Program-made: the position numbers and the translations under genes | In this document: piece by piece, positions 1 to 5,561 of the stretch | Numbering within the stretch: position 1 is the first letter of the stretch | How the letters are laid out: every line of letters begins with the position of its first letter | The notes under the pieces: model-generated | What the model saw: only the letters and a program-made list of their open reading frames with translations | Database searches by the model: none | What the model was told of the DNA's origin: nothing | Assembly (NCBI GenBank): GCA_031278495.1 | Contig: JAITKG010000168.1 | Coordinates: forward strand, 1 to 18,832 | Length of the DNA: 18,832 nt | From: Prevotellaceae bacterium | GTDB taxonomy: Bacteria; Bacteroidota; Bacteroidia; Bacteroidales; UBA932 | Reading direction: 5' to 3'

Positions 1-183
1 GAAACCGGCTGCAAATGGCGTGCATTACCACCGTATTTGGGCAATTGGCACACGATTTACACGCGTACGAGCCGTTGGGCTAAATCAGGGGTATTAACCA
101 CGATTTTCACCCAATTACAACAAAAACAAATAATGTCCATAAAAATTGACATGGTCAGAAAGTCTCCCAACCGGGTTTTATGA
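1..183 (+). pseudogene. IS5-family transposase remnant (5' end outside window)
   Basis: Reading frame 1 is open from the window edge to a TGA at 181-183 and encodes 60 residues. The segment ETGCKWRALP, then GNWHTIYTR and RWAKSGVL, is the N-terminal DNA-binding region of IS5-group transposases (IS427/IS1031 type, DUF4096-like). The IS5 resemblance holds to about residue 50 (LQQKQIMSIKID). Beyond that the reading MVRKSPNRVL and the stop no longer look like transposase, where family members continue into the DDE catalytic core. No DDE domain follows, so the gene is truncated by deletion or rearrangement. Part of the element lies upstream of the window and cannot be judged. A separate fragment of the same type of transposase (its first 23 codons) sits at 13351-13422. 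Confidence 0.7.
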
Positions 184-228
184 AAAAGACATAGTGTAAA
201 AAGTTTCCCAAACTGTTTTTAGTTAAAA
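148..228. repeat. Imperfect tandem direct repeat, two ~40-base units
   Basis: Two adjacent units begin at 148 and 188 with GACAT, share AAAGT/AAAAGT followed by TCCCAA, and end in a T-run and an A-rich tail. They align with one single-base gap and roughly 70% identity by eye. The first unit overlaps the broken end of the transposase frame. It may mark the breakpoint or the outer end of the old element; no function is assigned. Confidence 0.5.
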
Positions 229-290
229 GCTGAAAGTTGAAAATTAGCCGGCGCTGGCGCGCCAGAACTTTCAACTATCAACTATATGAA
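225..290. repeat. Heptad-array/palindrome element, copy 1
   Basis: The left arm reads CTGAAAG TTGAAAA TTAG. The centre contains the perfect 12-base palindrome CTGGCGCGCCAG (254-265). The right arm reads ACTTTCA ACTATCA ACTATAT. The right arm is roughly the reverse complement of the left (AGTTGAT AGTTGAA AGTT), so the whole piece can fold into a hairpin. It has the same plan as the copies at 2299-2425, 13255-13320 and 14057-14137. Confidence 0.7.
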
Positions 291-293
291 AAA

Positions 294-325
294 TTGGACA
301 GAGTCATCATTTTTTTATATCTTTG
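294..325 (+). promoter_or_regulatory. Bacteroidota-type promoter for fabG
   Basis: TTG at 294-296 is followed, 21 bases later, by TATCTTTG at 318-325, matching the TAnnTTTG -7 consensus of the Bacteroidota primary sigma factor. Transcription would start near 332, giving a leader of about 22 bases before the fabG ATG at 354. Confidence 0.7.
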
Positions 326-353
326 TCTTGAAAAATAAAAAAAGCATTAACAC

Positions 354-1100
354 ATGAAACTATTGGAAGGAAAAACAGCGGTTGTTACCGGCGCTGCACG
401 CGGAATCGGAAAAGCGGTGGCGTTGCGTCTGGCACAGGAAGGCTGCGCCATTGCATTCACCGATTTAGCCATTGACGGGAACACGGAAAAAACTGAAACG
501 GAACTGCTGGCGCTGGGCGTAAAAGCAAAAGGCTATGCCTCGAACGCCGCAAAATTCGCCGAAACACAACAGGTAGTCGATACGATAGTAAAAGACTTTG
601 GGCGGATAGACATTTTAATTAACAACGCCGGTATCACGCGCGACGGGCTGCTGTTGCGCATGAGCGAAGAACAGTGGGACGCGGTGATTACCGTTAACCT
701 GAAATCGGCGTTCAACTTCACGCGCGCCGTAGCGCCGGTGATGGTACGCCAGCGGTCGGGGAGCATCGTCAACATGAGCTCCGTAGTCGGCGTATCGGGC
801 AATGCGGCGCAAGCCAACTATGCCGCCTCCAAAGCCGGCATGATAGGACTGGCAAAATCGGTAGCCAAAGAATTGGGGTCGCGCGGTATCCGTTGCAACG
901 CCATTGCGCCGGGCTTCATCATCACCGAAATGACGCACCAGTTGTCCTGCGAAGTACGCGAAAAATGGCTGGAAACAATTCCCCTGCGCCGCGGCGGCAC
1001 GCCGGAAGACGTGGCAAATGTTGCGCTCTTCCTTGCTTCCGACCTCTCGGCATACGTCAGCGGGCAGGTAATACCCGTTTGCGGCGGATTGAACGCTTGA
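354..1100 (+). CDS. fabG: 3-oxoacyl-[acyl-carrier-protein] reductase FabG
   Basis: A 248-residue short-chain dehydrogenase/reductase, the usual FabG length. It carries out the NADPH-dependent reduction of 3-oxoacyl-ACP to 3-hydroxyacyl-ACP in the cytoplasmic fatty-acid elongation cycle. Visible motifs are the nucleotide-binding TGAARGIG (residues 12-19), NNAG (90-93), the structural Asn in VNL (114), the catalytic Ser in MSS (143) and YAASK with Tyr156 and Lys160. The stretch NNAGITRDGLLLRM is typical of true FabG rather than other SDR enzymes. The ATG at 354 follows a good promoter and aligns with the normal N-terminus. The stop codon directly abuts a heptad-type repeat. No other fatty-acid gene is adjacent, so FabG is assigned from motifs alone; a closely related SDR of other specificity cannot be fully excluded. 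Confidence 0.92.
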   Translation: MKLLEGKTAVVTGAARGIGKAVALRLAQEGCAIAFTDLAIDGNTEKTETELLALGVKAKGYASNAAKFAETQQVVDTIVKDFGRIDILINNAGITRDGLLLRMSEEQWDAVITVNLKSAFNFTRAVAPVMVRQRSGSIVNMSSVVGVSGNAAQANYAASKAGMIGLAKSVAKELGSRGIRCNAIAPGFIITEMTHQLSCEVREKWLETIPLRRGGTPEDVANVALFLASDLSAYVSGQVIPVCGGLNA

Positions 1101-1147
1101 AAATTATGAATCAGGAATGCCTGCGCAAGCCATTTTCAACTTTTAAC
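1099..1147. repeat. Heptad-array element between fabG and the next gene
   Basis: Purine-rich heptads (AAATTAT GAATCAG GAATGCC) are followed by a short GC-rich centre (CTGCGCAAGCC) and pyrimidine-rich heptads (TTTTCAA CTTTTAA). This is a degenerate copy of the family whose best centre is GCTGGCGCGCCAGC. The fabG stop lies at its left edge. Confidence 0.5.
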
Positions 1148-1158
1148 AAAAATGACTT

Positions 1159-2142
1159 ATGACTAAAAAAAGCTTAACGGTTATGTTTTTCCTGCTGTGG
1201 ACGCTGGCGGCGTCGGCGGCAGATGATTATCGCGTGGTGTCGCTACAGATACTGAAGCCAGCCCGGCAACCGATAGCGTTTACGGGGCGTACGCCGGCTA
1301 TCTACGCCATACTGCATGTTACGGAAACCAACGGCGAACGGCATACTTTCCGCAACGATAGCCTGCATGCTGTTGAAGCGGCTATCGGTATCAAGGAAAC
1401 GCTGGAAGAATTTGAATCGCTCGCCGACTATGACCTGCCGGTATATAACTTCTATTCTTTTTGCACGGACGCCGCTACCTGCGCCGACAGCCTTGAAGCC
1501 ATCACGGAAAACGATTTACTCATCCTCGTAAAAGATATTACCGTAACGCCCTTCCAACGCATCGAGCGGCGTTATACGGACAGCTACGGCGACTATTTTT
1601 ACGTAGGAAGTTATGCTGCCTACACAGCCGCCTTTGAAGTGTACGACACGATTACCCGTACCCGTACCAATATGGAAACCCTGTCGGATACGCTGACGTG
1701 GGACAAAAACACCCTGAACGCGGAGCAGGCACTGGCAGAACTGCCCTCGGCGACGGAAGCCGCACAATTTGCCGCTGCCGAAGCAGGAAAACTGTTTGCC
1801 CGCCGCCTGGCGCCTTATTGGCTCACGGTACAACGTTTTTTCTTCGTGCCGTCCCATAAAGAGCTGCAACAGGCGGCAACCTATGCCGAAAATTCCGAAT
1901 GGAACGAAGCCATGAAAATCTGGGAACAGTATGCCGGACACAACAACCGCAAAACCGCTGCACAATCGGCATTCAATATGGCGCTGGCGTGCGAGGTCAA
2001 CGGCAAGTATGAACTTTCGCTGGAATGGTTGCAATATGCCGAAAAACTGTATCCCGTCAAAGAAATTGCAGGATACCGCGCTATCCTCCAGCGGCGGATT
2101 AAAGAAAGTGCGAATTTGGAAAAACAGTTGCAGGATCTATAA
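1159..2142 (+). CDS. Exported TPR-like protein of unknown function (DUF6340-like)
   Basis: A 327-residue protein with a clear Sec signal peptide (basic MTKKS, hydrophobic VMFFLLWTLAA, likely cleavage after ASA near residue 21), so it is probably periplasmic or outer-membrane associated. There is no lipobox cysteine. The mature N-terminal half has no motif I recognise. The C-terminal third (about 230-327) is helical and tetratricopeptide-like: AATYAENSEWNEAMKIWEQYA, then AAQSAFNMALACEVNGKYELSLEWLQYAEKLYP. This arrangement recalls the DUF6340 family of Bacteroidota proteins; that link is from memory of the family and is not proven. It lies 58 bases after fabG on the same strand with no obvious promoter between, so co-transcription is possible. 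Its 3' end contains the -33 box of the tRNA-Thr promoter. Confidence 0.75.
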   Translation: MTKKSLTVMFFLLWTLAASAADDYRVVSLQILKPARQPIAFTGRTPAIYAILHVTETNGERHTFRNDSLHAVEAAIGIKETLEEFESLADYDLPVYNFYSFCTDAATCADSLEAITENDLLILVKDITVTPFQRIERRYTDSYGDYFYVGSYAAYTAAFEVYDTITRTRTNMETLSDTLTWDKNTLNAEQALAELPSATEAAQFAAAEAGKLFARRLAPYWLTVQRFFFVPSHKELQQAATYAENSEWNEAMKIWEQYAGHNNRKTAAQSAFNMALACEVNGKYELSLEWLQYAEKLYPVKEIAGYRAILQRRIKESANLEKQLQDL

Positions 2143-2158
2143 AAATTCAATACCTTTG
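2128..2158 (+). promoter_or_regulatory. Promoter of tRNA-Thr
   Basis: TTG at 2128-2130 and TACCTTTG at 2151-2158 are separated by 20 bases and match the Bacteroidota -33/-7 pattern. The -33 box lies inside the end of the preceding coding region. Transcription would start about six bases before the mature tRNA at 2172. Confidence 0.75.
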
Positions 2159-2171
2159 CAGCCCTTTTATT

Positions 2172-2243
2172 GCCTCCTTAGCTCAGCGGTAGAGCAGCTC
2201 ATTCGTAATGAGCAGGTCGTCGGTTCAAATCCGATGGGAGGCT
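2172..2243 (+). tRNA. tRNA-Thr (anticodon CGT)
   Basis: A complete cloverleaf of 72 bases. The acceptor arm GCCTCCT pairs with GGGAGGC (last pair T-G). The D arm is GCTC/GAGC, the anticodon arm GCTCA/TGAGC encloses TTCGTAA, and the T arm is GTCGG/CCGAT with loop TTCAAAT. The anticodon CGT at 2204-2206 reads the threonine codon ACG. The discriminator is T and no CCA is encoded. It has its own promoter and a terminator at 2271. Confidence 0.95.
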
Positions 2244-2248
2244 CGGAA

Positions 2249-2270
2249 AATTAAGAATTAAGAATTAAAG
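2249..2270. repeat. Perfect-to-near-perfect AATTAAG heptad array in tRNA-Thr trailer
   Basis: AATTAAG occurs twice, followed by AATTAAAG, between the mature tRNA 3' end and the terminator hairpin. It is the cleanest 7-base-period array in the window, and it lies within the transcribed tRNA precursor trailer. Confidence 0.75.
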
Positions 2271-2298
2271 AGGCTTTGCAATACGCAGAGCCTTTTTT
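2271..2298 (+). terminator. Rho-independent terminator after tRNA-Thr
   Basis: GGCTTTGC (2272-2279) pairs with GCAGAGCC (2285-2292) in an eight-pair stem with one G-T pair and a five-base loop, followed by six T (2293-2298). Confidence 0.85.
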
Positions 2299-2425
2299 AT
2301 GAATTATGAATTATAAATTATTGGTTAGCGCTGGCGCGCCAGCCAACCAAAAATCAGAAATTAGAAATGAATTATAAATGCTGGCGCGATAGCCATTGTC
2401 CACTTTCCACTTTCCACCTTCCGCT
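2299..2425. repeat. Compound heptad/palindrome element running into the next gene
   Basis: In order: GAATTAT GAATTAT AAATTAT (about 2301-2321); the perfect 14-base palindrome GCTGGCGCGCCAGC (2330-2343) flanked by TTGGTT and AACCAA; purine-rich heptads CAGAAAT TAGAAAT GAATTAT; a second, mutated palindrome CTGGCGCGATAGCC (about 2380-2393); then pyrimidine-rich heptads CCACTTT CCACTTT CCACCTT (about 2399-2419). The last part lies inside the open frame of the following gene. Confidence 0.75.
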
Positions 2426-3542
2426 AAAAACGGCGGCGATTGTTTTGCTCCTTTTCTTTTCCTGCCATTCGCCGCAGAAGAACAGCGAAACAGGTTTTGA
2501 AACATACTACCAACCCTCGCACGCCAACGGGTTTTACCTGGAAAAAAAAGGCGACAACAAACTGCTGCATATCTTCAATCCCTGGCAGGGCGCAGAAAAT
2601 ATGGAATTATTATACCACCTGCGCCCGCGCGAAAGATTTCATGATTCGCTGCCGGTGAACTATATTCCGGTGCCGGTGCGGCGAGCCGTATGTTTGTCCA
2701 CTTCGCACATTGCCTTTATTGACTGCATCGGGCAGGCTCATACGATTGCCGGCGTCTCGGGCGCCGGGTACATCACCAACCCTGCTATCCTCGAACGCCT
2801 GGCGCGCGGCGAAGTGCGCGATGTGGGGTACGAAACGCTGCTATCCTGCGAAACCATTGCCGTCCTGCAACCCGACGTCGTCTTTGCCTACGGCGTGAAC
2901 GACGAAATGGCGGCAGTTACCGGTAAACTGAACGGCATGGGCATACGCGTAGTATATTTAGCCGACTATTTGGAAGAAACCGTACTCGGCAAAGCAGAAT
3001 ACATGGTGGCTGTAGCGGCATTCTACGGGCTGGAAGACGCCGCTATCGACCGGTTTTCGGACGTCGCGGCGAACTATGAAACCATCGCCGGAAAAGCGCG
3101 CGCCGCCGCCACGCAACCCAAAGTAATAATGAATGCCCCATGGCGCGATACGTGGTACATGCCCGGCGCAGATAACTACATGAACAAACTGATAAGCGAC
3201 GCCGGCGCGCAAATCACCGGGCTACGCAGCGGGCGCAACAGCACGCCGCTGAGTCTGGAAAATGCCTACATCTACGCCATGCAAGCCGACTACTGGCTGC
3301 ACCCTAACGCCTACCGCACCCTCCACGAACTCGAAACCGCCGACTCCCGCTTTGCCCGCACGCCGGCATTTACGTCTAAAAAAATATACAACAACACACG
3401 CCGCCTCACGCCCGGCGGCGGCAGCGACTTCTGGGAATCCGGCGCCGTGCATCCCGACGTGGTGTTGAAAGATTTGGTACGCATCTTCCATCCCAACATC
3501 TTTCCGGAACATGAATTGGTTTACTATGAACAACTGCAATAA
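2367..3542 (+). CDS. Lipoprotein-type periplasmic binding protein for Fe-siderophore or cobalamin (BtuF/FepB-like)
   Basis: A 391-residue member of the TroA/BtuF-type ABC solute-binding superfamily (Peripla_BP_2). The region VRRAVCLSTSHIAFIDCIG, then TIAGVSG and the VGYETLLSCETIAVLQPDVVFAY segment, is the characteristic first lobe of such proteins. WYMPGADNYMNKLISDAGA and the ENAYIYAMQADYWLHPNA stretch fit the second lobe. A lipoprotein signal is present: hydrophobic AAIVLLLFF followed by SC, with Cys33 as the likely lipidated residue. Residues 1-19 are encoded by a repeat, so the start is doubtful; ATG 2367 is the only ATG before the signal core and a non-ATG start nearer residue 20 is possible. 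No promoter or permease/ATPase partner is seen. queA overlaps its last 32 bases. The ligand cannot be told from sequence. Confidence 0.8.
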   Translation: MNYKCWRDSHCPLSTFHLPLKTAAIVLLLFFSCHSPQKNSETGFETYYQPSHANGFYLEKKGDNKLLHIFNPWQGAENMELLYHLRPRERFHDSLPVNYIPVPVRRAVCLSTSHIAFIDCIGQAHTIAGVSGAGYITNPAILERLARGEVRDVGYETLLSCETIAVLQPDVVFAYGVNDEMAAVTGKLNGMGIRVVYLADYLEETVLGKAEYMVAVAAFYGLEDAAIDRFSDVAANYETIAGKARAAATQPKVIMNAPWRDTWYMPGADNYMNKLISDAGAQITGLRSGRNSTPLSLENAYIYAMQADYWLHPNAYRTLHELETADSRFARTPAFTSKKIYNNTRRLTPGGGSDFWESGAVHPDVVLKDLVRIFHPNIFPEHELVYYEQLQ

Positions 3543-4737
3543 TCCCCCGGCGATACCCGACATCCGGATAGCCGGCTATAACTATCCGTTGCCCGACGAA
3601 CGCATTGCCAAGTTCCCGTTAGCACAGCGCGACGGAGCAAAGCTTTTAACCTGCGCCGCCGGAAACATCGGGCACACGGTATTTACGGAACTCCCCGCGC
3701 TGTTGCCTCCCCAGTCATTACTGGTATTTAACGAAACAAAGGTCATTCCGGCGCGGTTGCTTTTCCGGAAAGATACCGGCGCCACGATAGAATTATTTTG
3801 CTTGGAACCCTTGTCTCCCGCCGGCTATGAAGCCTGCTTCGCCGCCGGCACAACGTGCGAATGGCGGTGCTTGGCAGGACACAGCAAGCGTTGGAAAAAC
3901 GGACGGTTATCCTTCCCTTTCGGGAAACACACCCTGTCGGCAGAATTGCTGGAAAAGCAGGCGGGCAACGTGCGGGTACGGTTTTCATGGGACGGCGGCG
4001 CATCGTTTGCGCAAGTCTTGGAATGCTGCGGCATAACCCCTCTCCCACCCTACCTCAAGCGCGACGCCGTGCCGGAAGACACGCTGCGCTATCAAACGAT
4101 ATACGCCCGATACAACGGTTCGGTAGCGGCGCCTACCGCCGGGCTGCACTTCACACAGCCCGTATTCGGCGAACTGGCGCAACGCGGAATAGCCACCGAA
4201 ACCCTGACCCTGCACGTAGGCGCGGGAACATTCCGCCCGGTAACTTCGGAAACGATTGCTGCGCATGTCATGCACAGCGAGCCGTTCACTGTCAGCCGCC
4301 GCGCCCTGCAAAACATCATGGCGCATGCAGGAAACATCATTGCGGTAGGGACGACCTCTACCCGCACCCTCGAAAGCCTCTACTTTCTGGGGCTACAATG
4401 CCTCCACAGGCAACCGCCGCAAGCAGTAACCCAATGGGAACCCTACACCGCCGCCTGCAATGCCCCCCCGCAAGAAGCATTGCAGGCATTACTGCAATAC
4501 ATGGAAAATAACCAACTGGAAAACCTGCACGCCGCCACCCAACTGCTGATAGCCCCGCCCTACCCGTTCCGGATAGTGCGCGGAATGATTACCAATTTCC
4601 ACCAACCCCAAAGCACGCTGCTATTATTGGTCAGCGCATTCATCGGCGACGACTGGCGGCGCGTGTACCGTTACGCCCTGCAAAACGATTTCCGGTTTCT
4701 GAGCTACGGCGACAGTTCGTATTTGGTATCCAATTGA
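3511..4737 (+). CDS. queA: S-adenosylmethionine:tRNA ribosyltransferase-isomerase (QueA family)
   Basis: QueA transfers and isomerises the ribosyl group of SAM onto preQ1 at position 34 of certain tRNAs, giving epoxyqueuosine. Family hallmarks in order: YPLPDERIAKFPLAQRDGAKLL, LLVFNETKVIPARL, GITPLPPYLKR, RYQTIYAR, GSVAAPTAGLHFT, LHVGAGTFRPV, MHSEPF, IIAVGTTSTRTLES, MITNFHQPQSTLLLLVSAF and the C-terminal SYGDSSYLV. At 408 residues it is longer than the classical form of about 340-350. It resembles the longer Bacteroidota paralogue, so a divergent role is possible. Met1 (3511) lies inside the preceding gene and Met6 (3526) is an alternative start; either way the overlap implies co-transcription and coupling. 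The stop TGA lies within a heptad repeat. Confidence 0.88.
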   Translation: MNWFTMNNCNNPPAIPDIRIAGYNYPLPDERIAKFPLAQRDGAKLLTCAAGNIGHTVFTELPALLPPQSLLVFNETKVIPARLLFRKDTGATIELFCLEPLSPAGYEACFAAGTTCEWRCLAGHSKRWKNGRLSFPFGKHTLSAELLEKQAGNVRVRFSWDGGASFAQVLECCGITPLPPYLKRDAVPEDTLRYQTIYARYNGSVAAPTAGLHFTQPVFGELAQRGIATETLTLHVGAGTFRPVTSETIAAHVMHSEPFTVSRRALQNIMAHAGNIIAVGTTSTRTLESLYFLGLQCLHRQPPQAVTQWEPYTAACNAPPQEALQALLQYMENNQLENLHAATQLLIAPPYPFRIVRGMITNFHQPQSTLLLLVSAFIGDDWRRVYRYALQNDFRFLSYGDSSYLVSN

Positions 4738-4806
4738 AAGTTGAAAATGAAGATAGGGAAGTTAATGAAGTTAGAGGAATTTTTTCGCCGCGCTTCACCC
4801 TTCACG
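4733..4806. repeat. Heptad-array element between convergent queA and slyD
   Basis: Purine-rich heptads (AATTGAA AGTTGAA AATGAAG ATAGGGA AGTTAAT) begin at the queA stop. They are followed by a GC-rich centre (CGCCGCGC, near 4788-4795) and pyrimidine-rich TTCACCC TTCACGA ending at the slyD stop. It fills the whole gap between two convergent genes and could act as a bidirectional hairpin. Confidence 0.6.
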
Positions 4807-4807
4807 A

Positions 4808-5341
4808 CTAATGGCACGCGCTGCAATCATCCGAGTGGCAACTGCAACCGCAGCCGGTATTCCGTTCGCCATACAGCCCGTGTAGCAACTCTTCTGTGGT
4901 AGCTTCGCGGACGGCGACTACCGTACCTTTGAAATAAAGCTCTTCCCCCGCCAGCGGATGATTGAAATTCATCACGACCGTGCCGTCACGCACTTCATCG
5001 ATGACGCCGTTCAGGCGGTTGCCATCAGGGTCGGACATGGGCAAGATATTGCCAACGGTCAATAAACCCGCTTCCAGTTTTCCCTCTACCTCAAAAAGGG
5101 ACGATGGTAATTCTACGATGGCTTCGGGAACGATTTCCCCATATGCGTCGCCGGCGGCGAGCGTAAATTCAAAGGCATCGCCCGCCTGTTTGCCAAAAAT
5201 GTTTTCCTCAAATTTCGGTAAGAGGTAACCCGTACCCATGATGAATTTCATGGGTTTTCCTGCGGTTACGGTTTCCAGCGTTTCGCCGTCTACCGTGAGT
5301 ACGTAGCTTAATGAAACTACTTTGTCTTTTTCTATTTTCAT
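4808..5341 (-). CDS. slyD: FKBP-type peptidyl-prolyl isomerase/chaperone SlyD
   Basis: A 177-residue cytoplasmic SlyD-type protein that isomerises X-Pro bonds and holds unfolded chains. The FKBP fold is split by an inserted flap as in SlyD: VVSLSYVLTVDGETLE, then GYLLPKFEENIFGKQAGD, DAYGEIVPEAIVELP, and after the insert VVMNFNHPLAGEELYFKGTVVAVREAT. The C-terminus GCGCSCHSDDCSACH (about 163-177) is rich in Cys and His like the nickel/zinc-binding tail of SlyD, only shorter. The ATG at 5341 is preceded on the minus strand by GTTCTTTG at 5366-5359, a weak match to the -7 box. It is convergent with queA and divergent from the permease gene. Confidence 0.9.
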   Translation of the reverse strand: MKIEKDKVVSLSYVLTVDGETLETVTAGKPMKFIMGTGYLLPKFEENIFGKQAGDAFEFTLAAGDAYGEIVPEAIVELPSSLFEVEGKLEAGLLTVGNILPMSDPDGNRLNGVIDEVRDGTVVMNFNHPLAGEELYFKGTVVAVREATTEELLHGLYGERNTGCGCSCHSDDCSACH

Positions 5342-5397
5342 GAAATTATTTTAAAATGCAAAGAACGCATTTTTTTCCGGATTATGCAACTTACGGG

Positions 5398-5516
5398 GGC
5401 GCTTTGCGCGGTAAACGGTCTACGGCGCACAGCGCAGAGTATCGTCAGTCTGACCGGAGCGGCGGGCGAAGCCCCGTTTGCCATGTGCCGTTGACCGTGC
5501 GCCGCGCCTTCCAATC
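5398..5516. repeat. GC-rich inverted-repeat element with heptad arms
   Basis: The left arm (about 5407-5432) has heptads GCGGTAA ACGGTCT ACGGCGC. The right arm (about 5481-5510), read on the minus strand, gives GCGGCGC ACGGTCA ACGGCAC ATGGCAA. The two arms are approximate reverse complements. The centre holds GGGC GAA GCCC. The plan matches the AT-rich heptad elements but the base composition is quite different. No credible gene lies here; it separates the divergent slyD and permease genes. Confidence 0.6.
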
Positions 5517-5561
5517 CGTAAATTTTTACTACCTTTACGCAACCAAATAAAAACACAGCTT

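Noticed and set aside
1516..2034. A 172-codon open frame on the minus strand
   Set aside because: It is antisense to the exported TPR-like protein. No family resemblance or promoter is seen.
2249..2425. Possible CRISPR-like repeat array
   Set aside because: The repeats are 7 bases with no unique spacers of regular length, and there are no cas genes; they are degenerate tandem heptads.
3490..3530. PreQ1 riboswitch before queA
   Set aside because: The queA start lies within the preceding coding region and there is no intergenic leader to hold an aptamer.
3855..4511. A 218-codon open frame on the plus strand inside queA
   Set aside because: It is in another frame of queA. Its product is Arg/His/Pro-rich and low in hydrophobic residues, typical of a frame shadow of a GC-rich gene.
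5478..5561. Upstream extension of the permease frame to 5478
   Set aside because: These 28 codons are encoded by the GC-rich repeat and give an unlikely Arg/Pro-rich leader. ATG 5562 gives the normal start of the family.
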